A stretch of DNA of 64,000 nucleotides from CAZHTF01 sp964535305 (GTDB lineage Bacteria; Planctomycetota; Phycisphaerae; UBA1845; Fen-1342): positions 1 to 64,000 of the forward strand of contig CAZHTF010000003.1 in assembly GCA_964535305.1 (NCBI GenBank). The letters run 5' to 3'. Positions 40,884 to 48,789 of this stretch are shown piece after piece (position 1 is the stretch's first letter; every line of letters starts with the position of its first letter). A program made the position numbers and the translations under genes. Below the pieces are notes generated by a model, which was given only the letters and a program-made list of their open reading frames with translations, was not told where the DNA came from and ran no database searches.

Positions 40884-40904
40884 GCGCTCCCAGCGGGCGC
40901 TTTT
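40884..40904 (+). terminator. Putative intrinsic terminator after the aminotransferase gene
   Basis: GCGCTC-CCAGC-GGGCGC (40884-40900) forms a six-base-pair stem with a five-base loop, followed by TTTT (40901-40904). It lies about 30 bases after the stop codon. Confidence 0.4.
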
Positions 40905-40957
40905 CGTCATCGGCTTAGGCGACTGCTGGGGTGCCGGCGCGTCGCCGCTCGCGCTTG

Positions 40958-42229
40958 CTAACTGCAGAGCCAGTTCTGCAGAAGGATCCCTAGGTCGCTT
41001 TCGTCTGTCGCGCCGTCCTGATTCAGATCTCCACCCGGGCCGGCCTGCCAATTCTGCAGCAGCAAGCCCAGATCGCTCTCGTTCGTCCGCCCGTCGCCGG
41101 TGAGATCCGGGCAGTTCGTAGGAGGATCCCAGACGACCAGCCGATCCGGCGAGATCCCCTGCGTGTCGACGATCCCGCCGATCTGCGAGAAGGATCCGTC
41201 TGCTGCGACGCTGGTGGAGAACAGCCCGCGGGCCGCGTTGGTGCTGGTGAAGCGGTCTACCACAAACGTCAAATTGTCGAGCGAAGCGATCGTGCCCAGG
41301 TCGCCCTGAATCCCCGGAAAGGAAAAGAGAAAGCCCGAGTCGCTCAGCGCCCCGCTCTGCGGATCGATGGCGTACGAACGCACTTCGCTCCGCCGCGCAA
41401 AGCCGACCAGCAGGAACGCGCCGTTCTGCGAGAAGGCCAGCACCTTCGGTGATGAGCGCGCCACGACGAAGGGATTGCCGGCCATCGGCGTAAGCGAGCC
41501 GTCTGCGGCAATGTGGAAGCCGTTGACTTTCTCGTCACTGCTGCTCGCACCGCCGGCGACGTACAGCTTGGTTCCATCCGGCGATACCTGCATCCAGAGC
41601 GCGAATGCCGGCGCGGTCGACTCGCTGTCGAGCAGCGTCAGCGTGCCGTTGGGCTGAATCTGCCACGCGTTCACCGTCGCGCCGGTCGAATCCTGCGTGT
41701 AAAGCGCCTGGCGGCTTGGGTGTAGCGCCAGGTACGAATTGAAGCTGCCCGTGTCATAGCGGTCGATCTCGGTCAGCGAGGGCGGCGATTCGACAAAGCG
41801 ATACATGATCACTTTGTTTGGCGCGGAGACGTTCGTCAGCGTCACCGCCAGCAGATCCTCGCGAATCCAGCGCAGATCCAGCGGCGAGTCCGGCGTCTGA
41901 AACACCGCCAGCAGCGAAAGCGTGGCATCGTTCGCAACGCGCATCACCGTGATCTGCTCGGTGGTCGTGCTGGCGGTCGTGTGGCTGCTGGCCAGGAGAC
42001 GGCCGCTGGGCGAGAGCGAAATGCCGAATGCGTTCAAACCCGTGTTCAATTCAGAGACAAAGCTGACGCTGCCGTCGCCATTGACCCGGAAACTCGAAAC
42101 GGAGCCTTCGAGGTTCCCATTGTTCGCAACGAAGACGGCGCGAAACGCGGCCTGGCCAAGTGCGAGCCCGGGATCGATCCCGAAAGCGCCGCACGAAATC
42201 AGTAAGCCAAGAGTCTTTGTTCTTAACAT
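40958..42229 (-). CDS. Secreted lactonase-type beta-propeller with dockerin repeats
   Basis: 423 aa. ATG 42229 has GGAGG nine bases upstream. A signal peptide (TLGLLISCGAFGIDPGLALG) leads into repeated segments of the 6-phosphogluconolactonase/YVTN type (VSSFRVNGDGSVSFVSELNT, NAWQIQPNGTLTLLDSE, NGFHIAADGSLTPMAGNPF, RSYAIDPQSGALSDSGF), giving a seven-bladed propeller. Residues ~374-423 are two dockerin type I-like calcium loops (DLTGDGRTNESDLGLLLQNW and DLNQDGATDESDLGILLQNW). Dockerins normally bind cohesins; in planctomycetes such tails are common on secreted proteins and their partner is often unknown. Convergent with the aminotransferase gene. Confidence 0.88.
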   Translation of the reverse strand: MLRTKTLGLLISCGAFGIDPGLALGQAAFRAVFVANNGNLEGSVSSFRVNGDGSVSFVSELNTGLNAFGISLSPSGRLLASSHTTASTTTEQITVMRVANDATLSLLAVFQTPDSPLDLRWIREDLLAVTLTNVSAPNKVIMYRFVESPPSLTEIDRYDTGSFNSYLALHPSRQALYTQDSTGATVNAWQIQPNGTLTLLDSESTAPAFALWMQVSPDGTKLYVAGGASSSDEKVNGFHIAADGSLTPMAGNPFVVARSSPKVLAFSQNGAFLLVGFARRSEVRSYAIDPQSGALSDSGFLFSFPGIQGDLGTIASLDNLTFVVDRFTSTNAARGLFSTSVAADGSFSQIGGIVDTQGISPDRLVVWDPPTNCPDLTGDGRTNESDLGLLLQNWQAGPGGDLNQDGATDESDLGILLQNWLCS

Positions 42230-42390
42230 TCTAGCTTTCCTCCGGTCGGATGGTTCTTTATCATACCGCGCGACCGGTGAACCAAAAGCCTCACTTTGGC
42301 GTGGCCTGGCCGTTTGCGCGTCGACAGCTACAGTGATATGTGCGACGCAATTCAGGTGATCGCCGGGTACATGTTCCCCGCCCGGAGAAT

Positions 42391-42897
42391 ATGATGACGC
42401 GAACGGGATCGGTGTTGATCGTCGATGACGAGCAACTCTATCGATCATATATCTCCAAGCAGCTCGAAAACGACGGGTTCGCTGTCTGCACGGCTGAGTC
42501 GTCGAACAACGCATGTAGCGCGCTGGAAAGTGAGAAGTTTGACCTTCTGATCGTCGACGTCGTACTCGGCGAAGGCCCAGATGGCCTCTCCATCGCCGAG
42601 AGCGCGCGGCAGCGCGATCCCAGCCTGGCGGTGATCGTGATGACCGGTTTCGGAACGCCCGAGTTCGCCAATCGCACCGCGGCTCTGGGACGTTCGGCGT
42701 ACTTGGAAAAACCCTTCAAGCTCTCTACACTCGAAGTCGTTGTCTCTGGACTGCTGGCGGATGTTACTGCGCCGCGCTTGGAAGCGCCGCCAGATGAGGA
42801 CGAGCCGCCAGACCGGATTCACCACGTCGATGATCGCTGGTTCGAAGTTTTTGCACGTCTCCTTCAACGCCGCTCCGGCCCTGACGAGCGCGCGTAG
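42391..42897 (+). CDS. Single-domain response regulator
   Basis: 168 aa (start 42391 or 42394, after GGAG). Receiver domain: SVLIVDDEQLYRSYISKQLE (acidic pair), phospho-acceptor Asp in FDLLIVDVVLGEGPDGLS, Thr in VIVMTGFGTPEF and Lys in AYLEKPFKLSTLE. The ~45-residue tail is acidic and has no DNA-binding or enzymatic domain. No histidine kinase is adjacent. The codon use has somewhat more A/T than neighbours. An Rrf2-type gene follows 39 bases later in the same direction and may form a unit with it. Confidence 0.9.
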   Translation: MMTRTGSVLIVDDEQLYRSYISKQLENDGFAVCTAESSNNACSALESEKFDLLIVDVVLGEGPDGLSIAESARQRDPSLAVIVMTGFGTPEFANRTAALGRSAYLEKPFKLSTLEVVVSGLLADVTAPRLEAPPDEDEPPDRIHHVDDRWFEVFARLLQRRSGPDERA

Positions 42898-42936
42898 TGC
42901 AAGTTGCGAGCGGCAGCTTGCCTTCGGGGAGGTTTC

Positions 42937-43359
42937 ATGCGCCTTGGAAAGGGTTCAGCATACGCAGTGCTTGCGACCGCGCACATCGCGACGTTTCCAC
43001 GGGGGACGTTTGTGCAGGGGCGCGAGATCGCCGAGGCTTGTCACCTGCCCAGTGGGCACCTGCTGAAGATTCTGCAGCAGTTGGTGCGGGCCCAGATCCT
43101 GGCATCCGAGCGCGGTCCGATGGGGGGATTCGCGTTGCGGCGCGAAGCCGCCGCCATCAGCCTGCTCGAGATCGTCGAAGCGATCGAGGGTCCCTTGACC
43201 GGCGACGCCAGCGCGCTCAACAACACGCTCGCCGACGAAGTACTGCGGGCCACGTTGACGAGCACGTTCGAGAGCATGGCGAGCAGCGCGCGAGCGTTTC
43301 TGGCAGCGAAGACGATCGCCGACCTGCACGCGCCCGAACCGCTACGCTCGCTGCCTTAG
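42937..43359 (+). CDS. Rrf2-family transcriptional regulator without Fe-S cysteines
   Basis: 140 aa. ATG 42937 follows GGGGAGG. The winged helix is clear: GKGSAYAVLATAHIATFPRG, GREIAEACHLPSGHLLKILQ, QLVRAQILASERGPMGGFAL and ISLLEIVEAIEGPL. The Rrf2 family includes IscR, NsrR and CymR; the three cysteines that bind an Fe-S cluster in IscR/NsrR lie after the EAIEG segment and are not present here. The signal it senses is therefore probably not Fe-S-based. The target is unknown; the adjacent response regulator is a candidate partner. Confidence 0.9.
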   Translation: MRLGKGSAYAVLATAHIATFPRGTFVQGREIAEACHLPSGHLLKILQQLVRAQILASERGPMGGFALRREAAAISLLEIVEAIEGPLTGDASALNNTLADEVLRATLTSTFESMASSARAFLAAKTIADLHAPEPLRSLP

Positions 43360-43542
43360 GAGCACCAGCCCACCACACCGCCTCGGCTCCAGTCCTGCAA
43401 GCGCTTTCCCTCCAAGACCTGCATCGCCGCGTGCCGAACCGCAAATTTGGCTCGATTTTCCGCCGCCGATCGCCGAGAATCTCAGGCCAGAAGGCTGGCA
43501 AGCGGCGGCGAGCCGCGACGCCGGTCGATTGGACCGCTGCTC

Positions 43543-44427
43543 ATGCGCCTGCGATCCGTTCTGCCCCTCAGCGTCGCGCTCTGCACCCCGCTCACATTCG
43601 CCCAGCCGCATCCCGCGGTGCGCGAGTCGCCGGCTGCTACGGCAGCGCCGCCCGCGCCGGCGTCGCGTACGCCCGCTTCCGCCGGGCAGACGCCGCGCAT
43701 TCCGCTGGTCTGGCTGCTGGATGCGCGCGTGCCGGAGATTCGGCTCGAAGAGATGCCGCTGCGGCAGGTCTTTGATGAGCTGGCCAAGTCGACGCGCGCG
43801 ACGGTCTACGTCAACTGGCAGGCGTTGAACGCGGTCGGCGTGCGCGAAGATCGGCCGATCACGGTGCATGCCCGCAACATGCGCTTTGGGCATGTGCTGT
43901 GGATGATCCTGCGCGAGGCCGCCGGCACGGACGCCAAGCTCGCGTATCGCATCAGCAACGACATGCTCTACGTCTCGACGTTTGAAGAGCTCAGCGAAGA
44001 GATGCTTGTCCGCGTCTACCCGGTCGAAGACCTGCTGGTCTCTGAGCTGCGTTTCCCGCGGCTGGATGTCGTGCGCGAGCATGACTACGTCGCCGGCCTG
44101 ATCCCTACCGTCAACAACGGCGCCGTCGCCGTGCGGCCGATCGTCGACCGCGTCGCCAGCGGAACGCGGCTGGTCGGCGAAAACAGCGGCGGCGACATCG
44201 ACGAAGGCCTCAACGGCAACCGCGGCAACAGCGGGACCCATGGTGACGACGCACGCGCCCAGCGCCTGCAAGAGCTGATCAATGTCATCACAACCACCGT
44301 CGAGCCCGAGAGCTGGGACATCAACGGCGGCCGCGGCACGATTCGCGGCTTTCGCGACAAGCTGGTCGTGCGCAACTCCGCGTTCGTGCACGAGCAGCTC
44401 GCCGGACCGCTATTTGATTCACGCTGA
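43543..44427 (+). CDS. Secreted STN/secretin N-domain-like protein
   Basis: 294 aa. A signal peptide (MRLRSVLPLSVALCTPLTFA) and a Pro/Ala linker precede a domain starting at about residue 65: RLEEMPLRQVFDELAKSTRA, VYVNWQALNAVGV, ITVHARNMRFGHVLWMILRE and KLAYRISNDMLYVSTFEEL. This is the pattern of the STN/N0 domain found in secretins and TonB-linked proteins. No secretin barrel follows; instead there is a Gly/Asn-rich linker and a conserved-looking end (LINVITTTVEPESWDINGGR, GFRDKLVVRNSAFVHEQL). It may be a periplasmic adaptor. Confidence 0.75.
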   Translation: MRLRSVLPLSVALCTPLTFAQPHPAVRESPAATAAPPAPASRTPASAGQTPRIPLVWLLDARVPEIRLEEMPLRQVFDELAKSTRATVYVNWQALNAVGVREDRPITVHARNMRFGHVLWMILREAAGTDAKLAYRISNDMLYVSTFEELSEEMLVRVYPVEDLLVSELRFPRLDVVREHDYVAGLIPTVNNGAVAVRPIVDRVASGTRLVGENSGGDIDEGLNGNRGNSGTHGDDARAQRLQELINVITTTVEPESWDINGGRGTIRGFRDKLVVRNSAFVHEQLAGPLFDSR

Positions 44428-44493
44428 CTTGCGCTTCGCGGAGTCGGCATGCGCCGACGCGCGGCACAAGCGCCGGCCCGGCGGCAGGGCGGT

Positions 44494-44988
44494 ATGAGCC
44501 TCCCCCTCGTAACGCCCGCGGACATTATCCGACTGCTGCAGCAGGCCGGCGTCGCCTATCGACATCTGCAGCACGCGCCGACGCGCACCAGCGACGAATC
44601 GGCCGCCGCCCGCGGCGAGCCGCTGGAAATCGGCGCGAAAGCGCTGCTGCTCAAGCTCGATCGCGATTTTCGGCTATTCGTGCTGAGCGCCGCGAGCCGG
44701 CTGGACTCGCCCGCGATCAAGCAGCGGTTCGGCGTGAAGTCGGTGCGCTTTGCGACGCCGGAGGAACTGCTCGCGCTGACGGGTCTGGTGCCGGGGAGCG
44801 TGCCGCCCTTTGGCCGGCCGCTGCTGGATTTCGAGCTGTACTGCGATGTGCGGATCGCGGGGCTCGCGCGGGTCGCGTTCAACGCAGGCAGCCTGACCGA
44901 ATCGATCGTCATGGGCAGCGGCGATTACCTGCGAGTTGCCCAGCCGACGGATCAGTTCCGGTTTGCGCAGGCCAGCGCGAGCGCGTGA
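44494..44988 (+). CDS. YbaK/EbsC-family aminoacyl-tRNA deacylase-like protein
   Basis: 164 aa, normal length for the YbaK/ProX editing fold. Signatures: IIRLLQQAGVAYRHLQHAPT, a catalytic-site-type Lys in IGAKALLLKLDRDFRLFVLS, FGVKSVRFATPEELLALTGL, VPGSVPPFGRPLLDFELYCD and VAFNAGSLTESIVMGSGDYL. Members hydrolyse mischarged tRNA (Ala- or Cys-tRNA-Pro) in trans. The start at 44494 follows AGGG. It is convergent with lysS. Confidence 0.88.
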   Translation: MSLPLVTPADIIRLLQQAGVAYRHLQHAPTRTSDESAAARGEPLEIGAKALLLKLDRDFRLFVLSAASRLDSPAIKQRFGVKSVRFATPEELLALTGLVPGSVPPFGRPLLDFELYCDVRIAGLARVAFNAGSLTESIVMGSGDYLRVAQPTDQFRFAQASASA

Positions 44989-45068
44989 GTGGCTGCGTCG
45001 CGCGGTGTCCTAGCTGCGCAGGTCTGAAGGCGAAGCGCCTACGAGCGCGCGTGAATTTCCGGCTCAGT

Positions 45069-46673
45069 TCACTGCGGACGCTGCAGCGGAAACAGCAATA
45101 CGTCGCGGATGCTCGGACTGCTCGTCAGCAGCATGCACAGCCGATCGATACCCACGCCCAGACCGCCGGCCGGCGGCATGCCATACTCGAGCGCCTCGAC
45201 AAAATCCTCGTCCATCACCGCCATGGTCTCTTCGCCCTCGCCGCGGAGCTGCGCGCTGAATGTCTCGTGCTGCACCTCGGGGTCGTTCAGCTCGCTATAA
45301 GCGTTGCCCATTTCCATGCCGTTCGCGAAGCACTCAAATCGCAGCGCGTAGCGCGGATCGCCTGGCACGCGCTTGGTCAGCGGACACAGCGGGGCGGGAT
45401 AGTCGATCACGAACGTCGGATTGATCAGCTTGTCTTCGACGTACTCCTCGAACAGCGCGGCGATCACTACCGCGTCGTCGGCCGCCTGCGGGTCGAGCGT
45501 GATCAGCTTCCTGCGATGAAGCTCCGCCGCCCGCGCGCGACACGCCGGGAGATCCTCGATCGCGATGCCGACATGCTCACGAAAAAGATCCGCGTAGCGC
45601 CGCCGCGGCCAGGGGCGGCTGAAGTCCATCATCTGGGGCGGTTCGTCGCGCGCTTGCGGCGCGTCGCTGGACGGGTGGGCCAGAGGCGCTGCGCGGGTGG
45701 GGATCGCGATCCGCGCGCTGCCGGTTACATGCTGCGCGGCGCCGCCGATCAGCTCCTCGGTGATGTCCATCATGTCGTGATAGTCGCCGTATGCCTGATA
45801 GAGTTCCAGCATTGTGAACTCCGGATTGTGCCGCGGGCTGACGCCCTCATTACGGAAGCAGCGCGCGAATTCATAGACCCGCTCGAGTCCGCCGACCAGG
45901 CAGCGCTTTAGGTAAAGCTCGGGCGAAATCCGCAGAAACAGCTTCATGTCCAGCGCGTTGTGATGCGTCGTGAACGGCCGCGCCGCGGCCCCGCCGTAGA
46001 TCGGCTGCAGCACCGGCGTCTCGACCTCGACGAAGCCGCGCTTGTGGAGCACGCTGCGCATCTGGGCGATGATCTGGGCGCGCACCAGGAAATTCCGCCG
46101 CGAGTCGGGATTGGCGAACAAGTCCACGTAGCGCCGGCGATAGCGGGCCTCCAGATCGCTCAGGCCGTGCCATTTCTCGGGCGGCGGCCGCAGTGCCTTG
46201 CTGAGCAGGCACAGGTGCGTGACCCACAACGTCAGCTCGCCGGTCTTGGTGCGGCCAAGTTGGCCCTCGGCGCCGACGATGTCTCCCAAATCCAGCAGCT
46301 TGGCCGCCTGCCAGGCCGCCGCGCCGTCGGGGAAGCTCGCCGCGCCGGGTTGGTCAGCGCTCGAATCAGTCGGGAGCCGTTCAGCCTCTTCGACGGCTTT
46401 TTTTGAGAGCGCCCACTGCAGTTCGCCGCTCCAGTCGCGAACCGTTATGAAAATAAGCTTGCCGGTGTCGCGATGCAGCGCGACGCGCCCGGCGCTGCGG
46501 AATCGCGCCGCGGGGCCTTCGGCAATCTGCCCGGGCGAGAGCTCGTGCGCCTCGGCGAATGCGCGGATCTCCGCGATGCGCGTCACGTTTTGGAATCGCC
46601 CACCGTAGGGATCCAGCCCGATGCTCCGCAGCTTGTCGAGCTTCGCACGCCGATCGCTGATCTGGTCGCTCAT
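45069..46673 (-). CDS. lysS: Lysyl-tRNA synthetase, class II
   Basis: 534 aa. N-terminal OB-fold anticodon-binding part (FRSAGRVALHRDTGKLIFIT, VRDWSGELQWALSKKAVEEA), then the class II core: YRRRYVDLFANPDSRRNFLV, motif 1 region HKRGFVEVETPVLQPIYGGA, motif 2 RCFRNEGVSPRHNPEFTMLE, and motif 3 GLGVGIDRLCMLLTSSPSIR with DVLLFP. Slightly longer than the E. coli enzyme because of insertions in the OB part and after the tRNA-type ITEEL segment (a Ser/Pro-rich stretch around APLAHPSSDAPQARDEPPQ). Start 46673. Confidence 0.96.
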   Translation of the reverse strand: MSDQISDRRAKLDKLRSIGLDPYGGRFQNVTRIAEIRAFAEAHELSPGQIAEGPAARFRSAGRVALHRDTGKLIFITVRDWSGELQWALSKKAVEEAERLPTDSSADQPGAASFPDGAAAWQAAKLLDLGDIVGAEGQLGRTKTGELTLWVTHLCLLSKALRPPPEKWHGLSDLEARYRRRYVDLFANPDSRRNFLVRAQIIAQMRSVLHKRGFVEVETPVLQPIYGGAAARPFTTHHNALDMKLFLRISPELYLKRCLVGGLERVYEFARCFRNEGVSPRHNPEFTMLELYQAYGDYHDMMDITEELIGGAAQHVTGSARIAIPTRAAPLAHPSSDAPQARDEPPQMMDFSRPWPRRRYADLFREHVGIAIEDLPACRARAAELHRRKLITLDPQAADDAVVIAALFEEYVEDKLINPTFVIDYPAPLCPLTKRVPGDPRYALRFECFANGMEMGNAYSELNDPEVQHETFSAQLRGEGEETMAVMDEDFVEALEYGMPPAGGLGVGIDRLCMLLTSSPSIRDVLLFPLQRPQ

Positions 46674-46813
46674 GGGCCGTAACTATAAAGCGAACCGCGG
46701 GCGGGGTGTGCGCCGCGCCGAGCACAGCGCAGGGCTTGCGCGGCGACGCTTACGGCGGCTGGTCATCGCGAACGGCAGCCCGATAGGCAGGATGGTTCCG
46801 TGGAGATCACCGC

Positions 46814-47863
46814 ATGCTGCAGTGTCCCACAGCGCGGCCGACGCCGAGCGATGTCATGCCGATCTTGCGCGGCCGGCCGGAATACGAGAGCGTGGCCAAA
46901 CGCGCCAATTTCGAGCGGCTGGCCGATGCGATGGAAGAGGGGGCACTGACCTTCGACGCCGCCCCGACGTACATCCGGCTCGAGCCGCACGCGTCCTGCA
47001 ACCTGCGCTGCTGCTGGGCGCAGTCAAACCCTAAACACCCCGGCCTTCGGCCGCGCGGCGCGATGTCGCTCGAGACCGGGCGACGAATTGTCGACGAACT
47101 GGGCGAGGTGCTGTACCAGGCGATCCTCTGTCACTGGGGCGAGCCGACGCTGAACCGCGCACTGCCGCAACTGACACGGATCTTCCACGACGCACGCATC
47201 GCCACCGTCATGCACAGCAACATGACGCTGATCGACCCGCCGCTGGCCGAGCAACTGGTCGAAAGCGGCCTGGACGAAATCAGCGCGTCGATCGACGGCC
47301 TCGCACAAGAGGCCTATGCCAAATACCGCGTGCTGGGCAAAGTCGACCGCGCGCTGAGCGGCCTGCGGGCAATGCTCGACGCTCGGCGGAAAGCCGGCGC
47401 GCGCACGCCGCTGATCGCCTGGCAGTTCCTCGTTTTTCCGCACAATGCGCACGAGGTGCGACGGGCGCGTCGCCTGGCCGAGGAGCTGGGTGTCGACGAA
47501 TTCCGTTGCTTCGGCGCCGGCGGACGGCACTACGACGAAGCCAGCGGCGAGCTGCTGCCGCGCGTCCCGCCGCGGCGGCCGGCGCTGCTGTGCCCCGATC
47601 CGTGGCGATATCTGGCGGTGGATTGGGACGGGGCGGTGCACCTGTGCTGCCGGGCGTTCAAGGCCGAGCATGTGATGGGCGAGCTGCGCGACGCTCCGCT
47701 GCGCGAGATCTTTCAAAACGAGCGCTTCCAGCTCGCGCGGCGTGTGATCCGCGATGGGTACGTGCCGGCGCCGGACGAGCCGATCGCGTGCAGCGGCTGC
47801 AACCTGGTGACAGACCACCTGCCGGCGATCCGCGCGCTGGGCCATAAGACCAGCCTCGAGTAA
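46814..47863 (+). CDS. Radical SAM/SPASM-type protein with atypical cluster motif
   Basis: 349 aa. Layout is that of radical SAM proteins with a SPASM-like tail: TYIRLEPHASCNLRC, ILCHWGEPTLNRALPQLTRI (the GGEP-like motif), VMHSNMTLI, DEISASIDGLAQEAYAKYR, and a C-terminal cysteine group (LCPDPWRYLAVDW, HLCCRAF, CSGCN). The cluster motif is unusual: cysteines lie at positions 1, 5 and 6 (CNLRCCWA) instead of CX3CX2C, so the third ligand position holds Ala. Either the cluster is bound differently, activity is lost, or the base sequence is wrong at this point. Substrate unknown. Confidence 0.8.
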   Translation: MLQCPTARPTPSDVMPILRGRPEYESVAKRANFERLADAMEEGALTFDAAPTYIRLEPHASCNLRCCWAQSNPKHPGLRPRGAMSLETGRRIVDELGEVLYQAILCHWGEPTLNRALPQLTRIFHDARIATVMHSNMTLIDPPLAEQLVESGLDEISASIDGLAQEAYAKYRVLGKVDRALSGLRAMLDARRKAGARTPLIAWQFLVFPHNAHEVRRARRLAEELGVDEFRCFGAGGRHYDEASGELLPRVPPRRPALLCPDPWRYLAVDWDGAVHLCCRAFKAEHVMGELRDAPLREIFQNERFQLARRVIRDGYVPAPDEPIACSGCNLVTDHLPAIRALGHKTSLE

Positions 47864-47897
47864 CGGCAGTTTCGAGTTACGAGTATCCTAGAACGAA

Positions 47898-48431
47898 ATG
47901 CCAGCGGCAGCCGCGAGACCCGACCGTTTCGCCTCCAACTCGTTCCTCGCCACTCGGAACTCGAAACTTGCCTTCGGCCGGTCTGCACGCGTTCACGTCG
48001 CGATCGTCAACGGTCAGCCGGCGCGGTGCTTGCTCTCCGGGAAGAAGTCGATCGAGTGCCGCTTATCGCGCACGCGTCGTCCGCCGCTAGGGGCGGTCGT
48101 GCCCGGAGACCTGTTGCTGTTCAAGCGCAGCGGCGGCGAGATTTTCGGCGCGGCACGGGCCGCGGAGGTGATCGAGCAGCACCAGCTCGACGAGCGACGG
48201 CTCATGCGGCTGCGGCGCGAATTCGGTGCGGCGATCGGCGCGCCGCCCGGATTCTGGCGAGCGCGGCGCGCGGCACGCTACGCGGTGTTGATCCGAATCA
48301 CGCCGCTCAGGCGCGTGCGCATGCGGCTGCGGATTCCCCGACAATATGGGACGAGCTGGCTGACGCTTTCGAATCCGGCGGGGGCGCAGCTCGCGCGGGG
48401 TGCGATGCGCGCGACGGCCTCGGCGGACTGA
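47898..48431 (+). CDS. ASCH-like domain protein
   Basis: 177 aa. After ~30 poorly conserved-looking residues, the sequence VHVAIVNGQPARCLLSGKKS, IECRLSRTRRPP, GAVVPGDLLLFKRSGGEIFG and AARAAEVIE follows the ASCH (PUA-like beta-barrel) pattern, in which a GxKxxE-type segment and a basic patch bind RNA. The Gly-Lys-Lys-Ser-Ile-Glu segment is visible. The start is uncertain and may lie further downstream. The C-terminus is basic. It lies 34 bases after the radical SAM gene. Confidence 0.65.
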   Translation: MPAAAARPDRFASNSFLATRNSKLAFGRSARVHVAIVNGQPARCLLSGKKSIECRLSRTRRPPLGAVVPGDLLLFKRSGGEIFGAARAAEVIEQHQLDERRLMRLRREFGAAIGAPPGFWRARRAARYAVLIRITPLRRVRMRLRIPRQYGTSWLTLSNPAGAQLARGAMRATASAD

Positions 48432-48488
48432 GCGATTGATGTGTCCGGCCGCGGCGTGGGCCGGGGCGCGGGTCTGAAGTCTCGGCGC

Positions 48489-48517
48489 TTGACAGGTTTG
48501 CGAAGCGCACGTAGCGT
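48489..48517 (+). promoter_or_regulatory. Putative sigma-70 promoter of the rpmF-fab operon
   Basis: TTGACA (48489-48494), 17-base spacer, TAGCGT (48512-48517), about 85 bases upstream of rpmF. The -35 box is perfect, the -10 box is weak. Confidence 0.45.
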
Positions 48518-48601
48518 AGCGTGGATTGACTCAACCTGCGGTGGCGGGCGCTTGCAGCGTTGCGCGCCGCCGGGGTGCCGAATTTCCGCTGAGGAAAGCG
48601 A

Positions 48602-48784
48602 ATGCTTCCAGTTCATAAGAAAACGAAGATGCGCAAGCGCACGCGTCGCTCGCATCACGCCCTGAAACCGATCCAGTTGATTGCCTGTCCGCAGTGCGGG
48701 CGGGCCAAGCGGCCGCACCTGGCGTGTCAGAATTGCGGCTACGTCAACGCACACACCTCGATCCGCGTCGGCCAGGAGTCGTAA
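48602..48784 (+). CDS. rpmF: 50S ribosomal protein bL32
   Basis: 60 aa. Basic N-terminus (VHKKTKMRKRTRRSHHAL) and a zinc ribbon with CPQC and CQNC pairs. It starts after GAGGAAAG and opens the rpmF-plsX-fabHDG run, a widely conserved order that ties ribosome protein supply to lipid synthesis. plsX begins five bases after its stop. Confidence 0.95.
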   Translation: MLPVHKKTKMRKRTRRSHHALKPIQLIACPQCGRAKRPHLACQNCGYVNAHTSIRVGQES

Positions 48785-48789
48785 CGCCA

